Origin: Burkholderiales bacterium
GTDB taxonomy: Bacteria; Pseudomonadota; Gammaproteobacteria; Burkholderiales; SHXO01
Length of the DNA stretch: 64,000 bases
Assembly: GCA_020854105.1 (NCBI GenBank)
Contig: JADZGB010000017.1
Coordinates: 1-64,000, forward strand
Reading direction: 5' to 3'
Part shown: positions 16,747 through 26,772 of the stretch, piece after piece
Layout of the letters: each line of letters begins with the position of its first letter
How positions within the stretch are numbered: position 1 is the first letter of the stretch
Notes under the pieces: model-generated
What the model was told of the DNA's origin: nothing
The model's input: the letters and a program-made list of their open reading frames with translations, nothing else
Databases searched by the model: none
Made by a program: the position numbers and the translations under genes

Positions 16747-18732
16747 CTACGGCGTCACCCGGTCGCGCAGCACCACCGACTTCACGGCATCGACGACGTC
16801 GTCCACGGACGGAATCACCAGGCGTTCGAGCTTGTCGTTGTACGGCATGGGGTAGTCGCGAGCGCCCACGCGCACGATCGGCGCATCCAGCCAGTCGATC
16901 GCCTTCTCGGCCACCAGCGCGGCGACCTCGGCGCCGAAACCCCAGCGCTTCCAGCCTTCGTGCACGACGACCAGCCGGCTGGTCCTGCGCACCGATTCGA
17001 CGATGCAGTCCTCGTCGAGCGGACGCAGGGTGCGCGGATCGATCACCTCGATGTCGATGCCGTCGTCTTCCAGGCGTACCGCGGCCTGCAGGGCGACATC
17101 GACCATCGCCAGGGTGGCCACCACGGTGACGTCGCGTCCCCTGCGCTTGATCGTCGCCTTGCCGATGGGGATGGCGTACTGCTCCTCGGGCACCATGCCC
17201 TTCCTGCCGACGTAGAGCAGCTTGTGCTCGAGGAAGATGACCGGGTTGTTCTCGCGGATGGCGCTGGTGAGCAGGCCCTTCGCCTCGTAAGGCGACGAGG
17301 GCGCGACCACCACCAGCCCCGGCACGTGGGTGAACCAGGCTTCCAGGCTCTGCGAGTGCTGGGCGGCCAGGCGTATGCCGCCGCCCTGCGGACCGCGGAT
17401 GACCAGGGGCACGGTCGGCTTGCCGCCGAGCATGAAGCGGAACTTGGCCGACTGGTTCACGATCATGTCCATCATGTGCGTGATGAAGTCGAAGATCTGC
17501 ACCTCGGCCACCGGACGCATGCCGCTCACCGCCGAACCGACCGCGCAGGCGGCGATCGCCGCCTCCGAGATGGGCGTATCGCGCAGACGTGCCGGACCGA
17601 ACTGCTCGATCAGTCCCCGCGTGGCGGCGAAGATGCCGCCGATCCTGCCCACGTCCTCGCCCAGCACGAAAACGTTTTCGTCGCGCGCCATCTCCTGCTC
17701 CAGCGCCTCCTTCAGTGCCTGACCGTAGGACAGTTCGCGTCCTGCGCCCGTCTTCGGTTCCGGCGGCGTGTAGTGCGGCGCGTAGACCGTGCCCTCCATG
17801 TCCTGCATGGTCGGCTCCGGGCTGGCGATGGCAAACTCCCTGGCTGCGGCCAGCTCGGCATCGACATCACGGCGCGCACGCTCGAGCTGATCCTCGCGCA
17901 AGCCGAACTCCTTCTTCAGCTTCTCCTCGAAGCGTGCGATGGCATCGCGCTTCACCCAGTCCTGCACCTCGCTGTCGCTGCGGTATTGCGGAAGGTTGGC
18001 GCGCATCGAGTGATCTCCCCAGCGATAGGTGAGTGCCTCGATGAGCGTGGGGCCCTCGCCCGCGCGCGCGCGCGCCACCGCCTCACGCACCGCCTCGTTG
18101 ACCGCCAGCACGTCGTTGCCGTCGACCGTCATGCCCGGCAAGGAGTAGGCGGCGGCACGCGTGGACACGCGATCAACCGAGGTGGAGTCCCTGAACGACG
18201 TGGACAACCCGTAGTGGTTGTTCTCGCACAGATAGACGATCGGCAGCTTCCACAGCGAGCCGAGGTTGAGGCACTCGTGGAAGATGCCCTCGTTGGTGGC
18301 GCCATCGCCGAAGAAGGCGATGCCTACCGCGCCGTTGCCGCGCAGCCTGTTGGCGAGCGCCGCACCGGTTCCGATGCCGATGCCGGCGCCGACGATGCCG
18401 TTGGCGCCGAGGATGTTGAGATCGAGGTCGGCGATGTGCATGGAACCGCCCAGACCCTTGCAGTACCCGGTGGCGCGCCCCATCAGCTCGGCCATCATCC
18501 GGTCCAGCGACGCGCCCTTGGCGATGCAGTGGCCGTGGCCGCGGTGATGGCTCACCACGAAGTCGCTCCGTGCGAGCGCCGCGCAGGCGCCCGCCGCGAC
18601 GGCTTCCTGACCGACGTAGCTGTGCGCCGTACCCTTGACCAGGCCCTCGTTGAACAGCGCGATCACGCCCTCGTCGAAGCGGCGGATGCGCAGCATCGTG
18701 CGGTAGATCTCCTCCAGATCCTTCTTGTCCAT
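16747..18732 (-). CDS. Fused alpha-beta E1 component of a 2-oxoacid (pyruvate/acetoin/branched-chain) dehydrogenase
   Basis: 661 residues. About 1-320 is an E1-alpha domain: TAHSYVGQEAVAAG, the ThDP site GDGATNEGIFHECLN...CENN, and the phosphorylation-loop-like YRWGDHSMRA. About 345-661 is an E1-beta domain: SYGQALKEAL, VFVLGEDVG, RDTPISEAAIAACAVG and the IDPRTLRPLD segment. The two chains are separate genes in most bacteria. No E2 acyltransferase or E3 dihydrolipoamide dehydrogenase gene is nearby, so it must share these with another complex or act alone. Substrate choice among pyruvate, acetoin and branched-chain oxoacids cannot be made from sequence. It is the only gene in its transcription unit. 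Confidence 0.9.
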   Translation of the reverse strand: MDKKDLEEIYRTMLRIRRFDEGVIALFNEGLVKGTAHSYVGQEAVAAGACAALARSDFVVSHHRGHGHCIAKGASLDRMMAELMGRATGYCKGLGGSMHIADLDLNILGANGIVGAGIGIGTGAALANRLRGNGAVGIAFFGDGATNEGIFHECLNLGSLWKLPIVYLCENNHYGLSTSFRDSTSVDRVSTRAAAYSLPGMTVDGNDVLAVNEAVREAVARARAGEGPTLIEALTYRWGDHSMRANLPQYRSDSEVQDWVKRDAIARFEEKLKKEFGLREDQLERARRDVDAELAAAREFAIASPEPTMQDMEGTVYAPHYTPPEPKTGAGRELSYGQALKEALEQEMARDENVFVLGEDVGRIGGIFAATRGLIEQFGPARLRDTPISEAAIAACAVGSAVSGMRPVAEVQIFDFITHMMDMIVNQSAKFRFMLGGKPTVPLVIRGPQGGGIRLAAQHSQSLEAWFTHVPGLVVVAPSSPYEAKGLLTSAIRENNPVIFLEHKLLYVGRKGMVPEEQYAIPIGKATIKRRGRDVTVVATLAMVDVALQAAVRLEDDGIDIEVIDPRTLRPLDEDCIVESVRRTSRLVVVHEGWKRWGFGAEVAALVAEKAIDWLDAPIVRVGARDYPMPYNDKLERLVIPSVDDVVDAVKSVVLRDRVTP

Positions 18733-18857
18733 CTCTCCCCCCGTCTTTGCCCTTGGTGCCGCGGTGAGGAGAGTGTGCCTGCTTCAGGAGGAGGCTGCTC
18801 TGCACACGGGCTGGCCGGGCGCGCTGCCGTGCCGGCGCGTGCGGGGCACCTGTCGTC

Positions 18858-19814
18858 CTAAACCGCGATGCGCCTGCGCGCTGCCTGGTATTCGGAACGC
18901 ATCCTCGCCACCAGCTGCGCAGCAGGCAGCACCTCGTCGATGTTGCCCACGCCCTGCCCCGCTCCCCAGATGTCCTTCCAGGTCTTCGGGCCGGCATTGC
19001 TGCCGAAATCCATCTTGGTCTTGTCGGCCGCGGGCAGGTTGTCGGGATCGAGACCGGCGGCAGCGATGCTGGGCTTGAGGTAGTTGCCGTGCACGCCCGT
19101 GAAGTATGGGGTGTAGAGGACATCGGCCGCCGTGGTATCCAGGATCATCTGCTTGTAGGCCTGCGCCGCGTTGGCCTCCTCGGTGGCGATGAAGCGCGTG
19201 CCGATGTAGGCGAAGTCGGCGCCCAGCGCCTCGGCCGCGAGGATGCCGTCGCCGTCGGTGATGGCGCCCGACAGGACGATAGGACCGTCGAAGAAGCGGC
19301 GCACCTCGCGCACCAGCGCGAAGGGACTGAGCGTGCCGGCGTGGCCGCCCGCACCCGCGCAGACGAGAACGAGGCCATCCACGCCCGCCTCCAGCGCCTT
19401 CTGCGCATGGCGAACGTTGATGACGTCATGGAATACCACACCGCCGTATTCGTGCACCCGCTTCACCATGTCGGTCGGTGCACGCAGGCTGGTGATGATC
19501 ATCGGCACCCGGTGACGGATGCACACGTCGATGTCGCCCTCCAGGCGATCGTTGGACTGGTGGATGATCTGGTTCACCGCGTACGGTGCGATGCGCGCTT
19601 CGGGATTGACCAGGCGCGCGGCGGCTAGGGCGGTCTCGATCTGCGCCAGCCACTCCTCCAGCTTCTCCGCCGGCCGTGCGTTCAGTGCGGGGAAGGAACC
19701 GATGACGCCGCTCGTGCACTGGGCAATGACCAGTGCGGGGCTCGACACGATGAACATCGGCGATGCGATGACAGGCAGGGACATCTGGCTGCGCAGCTTT
19801 TCGGCCAGGGACAC
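18858..19814 (-). CDS. Nitronate monooxygenase / 2-nitropropane dioxygenase-type FMN enzyme
   Basis: 318 residues, TIM barrel. The N-terminal LPVIASPMFIVSSP, the central VCAGAGGHAGTLSPFALV with the catalytic-type His, and the FMN-phosphate loop LGADFAYIGTRFIATEEA are standard for the family. It oxidises alkyl nitronates, or in some members has an enoyl-reductase-like role. It lies 125 bases from the E1 fusion gene on the same strand; co-transcription is possible but not needed. Confidence 0.9.
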   Translation of the reverse strand: MSLAEKLRSQMSLPVIASPMFIVSSPALVIAQCTSGVIGSFPALNARPAEKLEEWLAQIETALAAARLVNPEARIAPYAVNQIIHQSNDRLEGDIDVCIRHRVPMIITSLRAPTDMVKRVHEYGGVVFHDVINVRHAQKALEAGVDGLVLVCAGAGGHAGTLSPFALVREVRRFFDGPIVLSGAITDGDGILAAEALGADFAYIGTRFIATEEANAAQAYKQMILDTTAADVLYTPYFTGVHGNYLKPSIAAAGLDPDNLPAADKTKMDFGSNAGPKTWKDIWGAGQGVGNIDEVLPAAQLVARMRSEYQAARRRIAV

Positions 19815-19895
19815 TTGGTTCTCCTCGATTTCCGGGTGACCGGCACGTTGCCGGTGATTGCGGACGACGTCAAGTCACGGGGCGGACAAGGGGAA

Positions 19896-20008
19896 CCACG
19901 AAGCCATGAAGACACGAAGAAAGACGAAGAGACGGAAAAGCGCCGTATCGGTCTTTCGGCACCCTTGCGGCCCTTGAACGTGCTTTGCGGTTCTTCGTGC
20001 CTTCGTGA
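19896..20008. repeat. Palindromic intergenic element with CACGAAG arms
   Basis: A left arm (19896-19923) rich in CACGAAG/GAAGACACGAAGAA is mirrored by a right arm (19991-20008) reading TTCTTCGTGCCTTCGTG. Purine-rich spacer sequence lies between. Elements with these arms are scattered through many proteobacterial genomes. It occupies the gap between the divergent nitronate monooxygenase and prfC genes. Confidence 0.65.
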
Positions 20009-20108
20009 TGAATCCATTCCTGTCCTCCAGAGGAAAAGCCTCTAAAATGCCCCGCTTTTCCGGTCCGCCCCTTGCATGCCGGGGGACGAACCCCGACCTT
20101 CCCAGCCA

Positions 20109-21734
<1,626 letters not shown>

Positions 21735-21761
21735 TGACCCGGTCTTCCGGGCGTAAGCCGC

Positions 21762-21836
21762 AATTCCCGTCGTCCCGGCGGACGCCGGGATCCAGGGTTT
21801 CAGGCTATGGATGCCGGCTTTCGCCGGCATGACGGA
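21762..21836. repeat. REP-like inverted repeat, copy 1
   Basis: A short palindrome CCCGGCGGACGCCGGGATCC is followed about 20 bases on by ATGCCGGCTTTCGCCGGCAT and GACGGAG. It is one half of a tandem pair with a period of about 98 bases downstream of prfC. Both parts fold as hairpins. Confidence 0.8.
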
Positions 21837-21859
21837 GAGGTGGTCCCGGCGAAAGCCAC

Positions 21860-21935
21860 AATTCCCGTCGTCCCGGCGAAAGCCGGGACCCAGGGTTTCA
21901 GACTCTGCATGCCGGCGTTCGCCGGCATGACGGAG
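21860..21935. repeat. REP-like inverted repeat, copy 2
   Basis: It repeats copy 1 with a few substitutions: CCCGGCGAAAGCCGGGACC, then the shared CAGGGTTTCAGRCT spacer, then ATGCCGGCGTTCGCCGGCAT and GACGGAGG. A half-copy (TCCCGGCGAAAGCCACAATT) sits between the two. It ends about 24 bases before the stop of the convergent SDR gene. Confidence 0.8.
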
Positions 21936-21958
21936 GTGTCATCCCGCAGTTGCATCGT

Positions 21959-22720
21959 TCACCGCGCCTTCAGATCCGCGGCCCCGAGGTAGATCCGGTT
22001 CCAGGTCGGGCTGATCACCAGCTGGTTGATGCACACGTTGGCCGGCAGCTCGGCGACCCAGCGGATGGCATGACCCAGATCTCTGGGCTGCAGCATCTTC
22101 GCGCGGTCTTCCTGCGACGGCGGGATCGGCCGGCGGTCCATGATCGGCGTGGCGACTTCGGCGGGACAGAGCGCGCACGCGCGGATGCCGTTGGCCCCCT
22201 CCTCCATGTTGATCGTCTCGGTGATCGCGGTGACCGCGTGCTTGCTGCCGTTGTATGCGGCGCCGGTGAGCTGCGAGTGGTGCACGCCGGCCCAGGACGA
22301 CACGTTGATGATGCAGCCGCCGCGCTGCGCGCGCATCGCCGGCAGCACCGCCTGCGTGCAATAGAACACGCCGTCCACGTTGATGCGGATCACCTGGTTC
22401 CAGCCGTCGATGGTCTGATTGCGCCAGAAGCGGTTGGGCGTGTTCAGCCCCGCGCTGTTGACCAGGATGTCGACCTTGCCGTGGCGGGCGAGGATGCCCT
22501 CCGCCACCACGTTCACCCTCTCCGGGTCTGCGACGTCGAGCGCCTCGACCTCGACCTTCGCACCGGCCTTGCGCATCGCCGCGGCTTCGATGTCGAGCAC
22601 CTCCCTGCGCCGGCCCGACATCACCACCGTCGCCCCGGCTTCGCCGAGCGCCTTCACTCCCGCCAGCCCGATCCCGGTACCGGCGCCAGTCACCCACGCC
22701 ACCTTGCCCTGCAGGCCCAT
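21959..22720 (-). CDS. SDR-family oxidoreductase
   Basis: 253 residues. Cofactor motif TGAGTGIGLAG near the N-terminus, NSAGLN after strand 4, the catalytic Ser in NVSSWAG, and Tyr/Lys in AAYNGSKHA. A classical NAD(P)-dependent alcohol/ketone oxidoreductase. The ATG at 22720 follows a GGAGGAGACG site. It is the last gene of a five-gene minus-strand operon (esterase, small membrane protein, thioesterase, second SDR). The substrate is unknown. Confidence 0.9.
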   Translation of the reverse strand: MGLQGKVAWVTGAGTGIGLAGVKALGEAGATVVMSGRRREVLDIEAAAMRKAGAKVEVEALDVADPERVNVVAEGILARHGKVDILVNSAGLNTPNRFWRNQTIDGWNQVIRINVDGVFYCTQAVLPAMRAQRGGCIINVSSWAGVHHSQLTGAAYNGSKHAVTAITETINMEEGANGIRACALCPAEVATPIMDRRPIPPSQEDRAKMLQPRDLGHAIRWVAELPANVCINQLVISPTWNRIYLGAADLKAR

Positions 22721-22733
22721 CGTCTCCTCCTTG

Positions 22734-23690
22734 TCAGACGTTCTGCCGGCCCGCGGCGAACGCACGTCGCAGCGCCGCGGCCGATTCGTTCAATGCCCGG
22801 CGTGCCGCGTCGACCGCCCCGCCCATGAGCAGAAAGCCGTGGATCATGCCTTCGTAGTTGACCAGCGTCACGCGATTGCCGAATTCGATCAGGCGCTTCG
22901 CGTAGTCCACGCCCTCGTCGCGCAGCGGGTCGAAGCCGGCCACCAGCACGAGCGCCGGCGGCAGGTTGGACAGATCTTCGGCCACCAGCGGCGCGAAGCG
23001 GAAATCGTAGAACTCCTTCGGGCTGCGCACGTACTGCTTGTAGAACCAGGTGATGGTGTTGCGCGTCAACAGATGGCCTTCGGCGAACTTGCGATGCGAC
23101 GCGGTTTCCGGCTCCGGTGCAGTGCACGGATAGATCAGCAGCTGGAAGGCGAGCTTCGGATAGCCGTCGTTGCGCGCCAGGATCGCGCAGACGGCGGCTA
23201 GATTGCCGCCGGCACTGTCGCCGCCAACGGCCATGTGCTGCGGATCGCCGCCGATCTCGAGTGCGTGCAGGGTCAGCCAGCGCAACACGGCGATGCCGTC
23301 GTCCACCGCGACGGGAAACCTGAACTCGGGCGAGAGGCGATAGTCCACCGCCACCACCATGCAGTCGGCCTGGGTGGCAAGTACGCGACAGGCATGATCG
23401 TGCGTGTCGAGATTGCCGATGACGAACCCTCCCCCGTGGAACCACACGAGAACGGGAAAGCGCTCTCCCGGCTTCGCCTCACGCGGTTCGTACACGCGGA
23501 TCGTCAGATCCTGACCGAGCCCTGGAATGCGACGGTCGTGCACGCGGAAGATCTCCTCCTTCGTGGCGAGCTTCGCCACGCGCAGCATGTACTGCTCGCG
23601 CGCCTGGTCCGGCGTGAGCTGCCAGAATTCCGGCAGACCGGCTTTCCTGACAAGGTCGAGCACGTGCTCGGCCTGTGGATCGAGTGGCAT
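22734..23690 (-). CDS. Alpha/beta hydrolase, hormone-sensitive-lipase family esterase
   Basis: 318 residues. The oxyanion motif HGGGFVIG and the nucleophile elbow GDSAGGN are diagnostic of HSL (family IV) esterases; Asp in FDPLRDEG and His in MIHGFLLM complete the triad. It hydrolyses short-chain esters in the cytoplasm (no signal peptide). It lies 13 bases before the SDR gene and 26 bases after the small membrane protein gene. Confidence 0.92.
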   Translation of the reverse strand: MPLDPQAEHVLDLVRKAGLPEFWQLTPDQAREQYMLRVAKLATKEEIFRVHDRRIPGLGQDLTIRVYEPREAKPGERFPVLVWFHGGGFVIGNLDTHDHACRVLATQADCMVVAVDYRLSPEFRFPVAVDDGIAVLRWLTLHALEIGGDPQHMAVGGDSAGGNLAAVCAILARNDGYPKLAFQLLIYPCTAPEPETASHRKFAEGHLLTRNTITWFYKQYVRSPKEFYDFRFAPLVAEDLSNLPPALVLVAGFDPLRDEGVDYAKRLIEFGNRVTLVNYEGMIHGFLLMGGAVDAARRALNESAAALRRAFAAGRQNV

Positions 23691-23716
23691 GTCGTTGGCT
23701 CCTGATCGAATCGGCT

Positions 23717-24130
23717 CTAGCGCTGGAGGCAGGCGTTTCGGGTCGGCGGCAGCAGCAGCAGCACGACCAGCACCACGAGAATGGCACCGGTCAGCCAGGT
23801 GAGGATCCCGGTCACGTCACCGCTGGCGAGCACCACCATCAGGAACAGTGCGTAGGACACGCCCTGCCAGGCGAACACGATCACGCTCACCCACCAGCCC
23901 CATGCGGTGCGCAGCCACAGGCCGACCGCGCAGATCAGCGCGAGCGGCGTCAAAAAGGCCGCGCCCGTGCTGCCGACGGCCTGGCCGAGGAGTGTCTGCC
24001 CGTTCGGCAGTGACTCGCGCAACAGCATGCCGCCCCAGATCACGACCAGCAGGACAAGCGCCAGCAGTGCCGCCCAGCGCGGCAGATTGGAGCGGCGCCG
24101 GGCGCTGGCGGGCAGGATCGCACTGCTCAT
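23717..24130 (-). CDS. Small integral membrane protein of unknown function
   Basis: 137 residues with about four hydrophobic segments (near 18-38, 55-75, 80-100 and 105-127) and an Arg-rich N-terminus, which implies a cytoplasmic start. No enzymatic motif is visible. Its start overlaps the thioesterase stop by four bases, so it belongs to the SDR-thioesterase-esterase operon. It could be a small transporter accessory or an envelope protein; I do not recognise the family. Confidence 0.75.
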   Translation of the reverse strand: MSSAILPASARRRSNLPRWAALLALVLLVVIWGGMLLRESLPNGQTLLGQAVGSTGAAFLTPLALICAVGLWLRTAWGWWVSVIVFAWQGVSYALFLMVVLASGDVTGILTWLTGAILVVLVVLLLLPPTRNACLQR

Positions 24131-24546
24131 CGCTCCTCCTGCGCCTGCGCCTGCGGGTAGACCAGCTTGAACGTTCCGCTACCCTTCGCCAGCACGTTGC
24201 CCTGCGCATCGCGGATCTCGCCCTCGGCGTAGATCAGGGAACGCCCGGCACGTTGTGCACGGCCTTCACCGACGACCGCGCCGCGGGCGATGGCCAGGAA
24301 ATTGGTCTTCATCTCGACCGTCGTCGCACCCGTGCAAGCGGGATCGAGCGCGCGTGAGGCGCTGCTCAGCGCGATGTCGAGCAACGTCATCATCACCCCG
24401 CCGTGGATGCCGCTCCAGCTGTTGAAATGCTCGGGCCGCGGGGCAAAGGCGATGCGCACGCGGCCATCGGCCTTCTCGAGCAGTTCCACTCCAAGGTGAT
24501 CGACGAAAGGGATGCGGATATCCAGGCGCCTGTCGTGCATCGGCAT
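24127..24546 (-). CDS. PaaI-family hotdog thioesterase
   Basis: 139 residues, single hotdog fold. The signature SGIHGGVMMTLLDIALSSAS contains the conserved HGG and the acidic residue used in PaaI-type acyl-CoA hydrolysis. The stop of the preceding SDR gene abuts this start codon, and the end overlaps the membrane protein gene, so translation is probably coupled. It hydrolyses an acyl-CoA made or released by the operon's pathway. Confidence 0.88.
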   Translation of the reverse strand: MPMHDRRLDIRIPFVDHLGVELLEKADGRVRIAFAPRPEHFNSWSGIHGGVMMTLLDIALSSASRALDPACTGATTVEMKTNFLAIARGAVVGEGRAQRAGRSLIYAEGEIRDAQGNVLAKGSGTFKLVYPQAQAQEER

Positions 24547-25323
24547 TCAGATCGCACTCATGCCGCCGTCGACCGCGATGGTCTGGCCGGTGATGTACGC
24601 GGATGCATCGGAGGCAAGCAGCGCGGCGACGCCCTTCAGATCTTCGTCCCCACCGAAGCGGCGCAGCGGCGTGAGCTGCATGATCGTATCCCCGTGCGTC
24701 TCGGCCATGACCTTCGCCATCTTCGTTGGAAACACCCCGGGTGCGATCGCGTTCACCGTGATGCCGTGCCGCGCCCACTCGGCCGCGAGTGATCGCGTGA
24801 AGTTCACCACCCCGCCCTTGCTGGTGTTGTAGGCGATGGCGCGCATGAAATCCGGATGCGTGCCCGCCAGCCCGGCCACCGATGCGATGTTGACGATGCG
24901 GCCATGGCGCGCGGGGATCATCGCCAGATTGGCTGCAGCCTGGCTCAGCGCGAACACCGCCGTCAGATTCAGATTGATCACCTTGTTCCAGGCCTCGAGC
25001 GGATGCTGCTCGGCTGGCGCGCCCCAGGTGGCCCCGGCGTTGTTGAACAGGATGTCCAGGCGACCGAAGCGGGACAGCACCTGCTCCACCAGCGGCCGGG
25101 CCGCGTGCGTGTCCTGCAGGTCGCAGGCAACGGTGAGCACCTCTACCCCCTGCCCGCTCAGCTGTGAGGCGACCTCGTCCAGCTCCGCCTGCTTGCGGGC
25201 GCTGACCACCACGCGCGCCCCCAGTTCCCCCAGCGCCTCGGCGATCTGCAACCCCAGCCCGCGGGAGCCGCCGGTGACGAGCGCGACACGCTCCGACAGG
25301 TCGAACAACTTCCTGATGCTCAC
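24547..25323 (-). CDS. SDR-family oxidoreductase (second of the operon)
   Basis: 258 residues. TGGSRGLGLQIAEALGELGA (cofactor), NNAGATWG, Ser in NIASVAGLAG, Tyr/Lys in AYNTSKGG, and a C-terminal ITGQTIAVDGGMS typical of 3-oxoacyl/gluconate-type SDRs. The start is a GTG at 25323 with a GAGGCGAG site; upstream in-frame sequence has no SDR similarity. It is the first gene of the operon running to 21959 and follows the cyclase terminator. Confidence 0.9.
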   Translation of the reverse strand: MSIRKLFDLSERVALVTGGSRGLGLQIAEALGELGARVVVSARKQAELDEVASQLSGQGVEVLTVACDLQDTHAARPLVEQVLSRFGRLDILFNNAGATWGAPAEQHPLEAWNKVINLNLTAVFALSQAAANLAMIPARHGRIVNIASVAGLAGTHPDFMRAIAYNTSKGGVVNFTRSLAAEWARHGITVNAIAPGVFPTKMAKVMAETHGDTIMQLTPLRRFGGDEDLKGVAALLASDASAYITGQTIAVDGGMSAI

Positions 25324-25386
25324 AAATCTCGCCTCCAGCCGCAAAATCGGAAACCTTACACCAAGGCGAACGTGCCGTAATGCAAA

Positions 25387-25408
25387 ACGGGCCCCATGCG
25401 GGGCCCGT
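25387..25408 (-). terminator. Rho-independent terminator of the cyclase gene
   Basis: ACGGGCCCC (25387-25395) and GGGGCCCGT (25400-25408) pair around a four-base loop. On the minus strand the stem is followed by TTTTGCATT. It lies about 22 bases past the cyclase stop and separates it from the SDR operon. Confidence 0.85.
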
Positions 25409-25429
25409 TCGCGGTGCAGCGAAGGAAGC

Positions 25430-26494
25430 TTACCAGGCCGCCACGGGATTGCCCGGCGAGCCGGTGGCGCCGACCAGCTTGAGCGGCGCCCACGTGAACA
25501 GAACCTCCGCCGGTCCACGCTCACCCAGGTCCTTGAGGTCCAGGTTCTCGAACAGGTAGATGCCCCGGCGCACGGTCAGATTCATGTGGCAGTAGGCCCA
25601 CTCCTTCACGTTCTCGAACTTGGTGGGCCATTGTCCCTCGCCGGTGAAGTCGTAGGGCTCGATCCCCCAGTTGTCAGCCCCGACCATGGCCACCTTGCGA
25701 GTGGCGAGGTGGTCGCAGACTTCCGACGAGATCCCCGGTCCGCCCGCGTTGAAGCGTGCGTTGTCCGCCATTGCCTGCGCCTGGGACTTGCTCATGTTGT
25801 CGCGCCACAAGTCGTTCCAGCCGGTGCGGAACAGCACCACGTCCCCCTGGCGCGCGTCCTGAATGCCCGCCATCTTCAGTGCGTCCTGATAGTCCTTCAT
25901 CGAGATGGGGTAGCCGATGGGCAGGTTGCGGCCCTTGAGCTTGACCATGTCGATGACGATCGCACGGGTGAAGAAGGAGCCGACGTTCTCCGTACCGTTG
26001 CGCTTCATCCCGTACGGACCGCCGACGTCCTCGAGGCGCACGCCGTTGTAGAAGTAGTTGCCGTCCTTCCAGCCCTGCTTGCCCTGGATCCGGATCATCG
26101 GGTGCGCGAGGGAATCGAACTGCGTGCCGACCTGGCCGATCTGCGAAGTGACCAGTTCGTCCATGAAGGTCTGGCGGTAGTTGTCGCCCGACCAGGCCAG
26201 GTCGTGCGTGGGCGTGCCGCCACCGGGAATGGTGAGCGAGAACAGCCGGCCCGGGAACAGCGGCGTGCGCGCGTGGTACGGCATGCCCAGGGTCGCTACC
26301 TCGCCCTTCTTCACGAGCCTGGCTGCGTCCAGCCGCTTCTGCGGCGTGATCCAGTTGGTCGCACCGGCCTGGTCGTCGGCACCGAACTCCGACGGCCACC
26401 ACTTCTCGTCCACGGGGTTGTTGTTCTGTGCGACTGCGGCGGTCGAGAGCAGGCCTCCCACGATGGCGCCCATCACCTTATAAGAAATAGCCAT
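25430..26494 (-). CDS. Exported cyclase-family protein (kynurenine formamidase-like metal hydrolase)
   Basis: 354 residues with a signal peptide (about 1-22, ending TAAVAQ). Family features: a QIGQVGTQFDSLAHPMI segment resembling the cyclase HxGTHxDxxxH metal motif, and ARQGDVVLFRTGW. Relative to formamidases the first His of the motif appears as Gln in this branch. The function in this branch is not settled; relatives hydrolyse cyclic amides or lactone-like rings. A second member is at 32627-33577. The ATG at 26494 is preceded by GGAGAGGAGAC. Confidence 0.82.
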   Translation of the reverse strand: MAISYKVMGAIVGGLLSTAAVAQNNNPVDEKWWPSEFGADDQAGATNWITPQKRLDAARLVKKGEVATLGMPYHARTPLFPGRLFSLTIPGGGTPTHDLAWSGDNYRQTFMDELVTSQIGQVGTQFDSLAHPMIRIQGKQGWKDGNYFYNGVRLEDVGGPYGMKRNGTENVGSFFTRAIVIDMVKLKGRNLPIGYPISMKDYQDALKMAGIQDARQGDVVLFRTGWNDLWRDNMSKSQAQAMADNARFNAGGPGISSEVCDHLATRKVAMVGADNWGIEPYDFTGEGQWPTKFENVKEWAYCHMNLTVRRGIYLFENLDLKDLGERGPAEVLFTWAPLKLVGATGSPGNPVAAW

Positions 26495-26772
26495 TGTCTC
26501 CTCTCCGATGTACAACGACGGTGGTTCACTGCACTGCCAGGGACACCGCACGCGCCGTATACGCCTGCCATGCCCATCCTGCGCGCGGCCTGCGCCGCAC
26601 GCGCTGCCCGGCACATCGATCGCATCTCCATCGAGACCGACGCGTGCCGTTGTCGGAGCGCGAGCATGCACGTCACACGAGATGCATGACGTGTCGCACA
26701 CGCTCCACACGCAGGATACCCCATGACGTCAGCGTCGACCACCCGCGACGCAAAACCACGAACCAGTCTCAT

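Noticed and set aside
21762..21935. CRISPR array
   Set aside because: The two repeats are palindromic REP-like units separated by related, not unique, spacers, and no cas genes are present.
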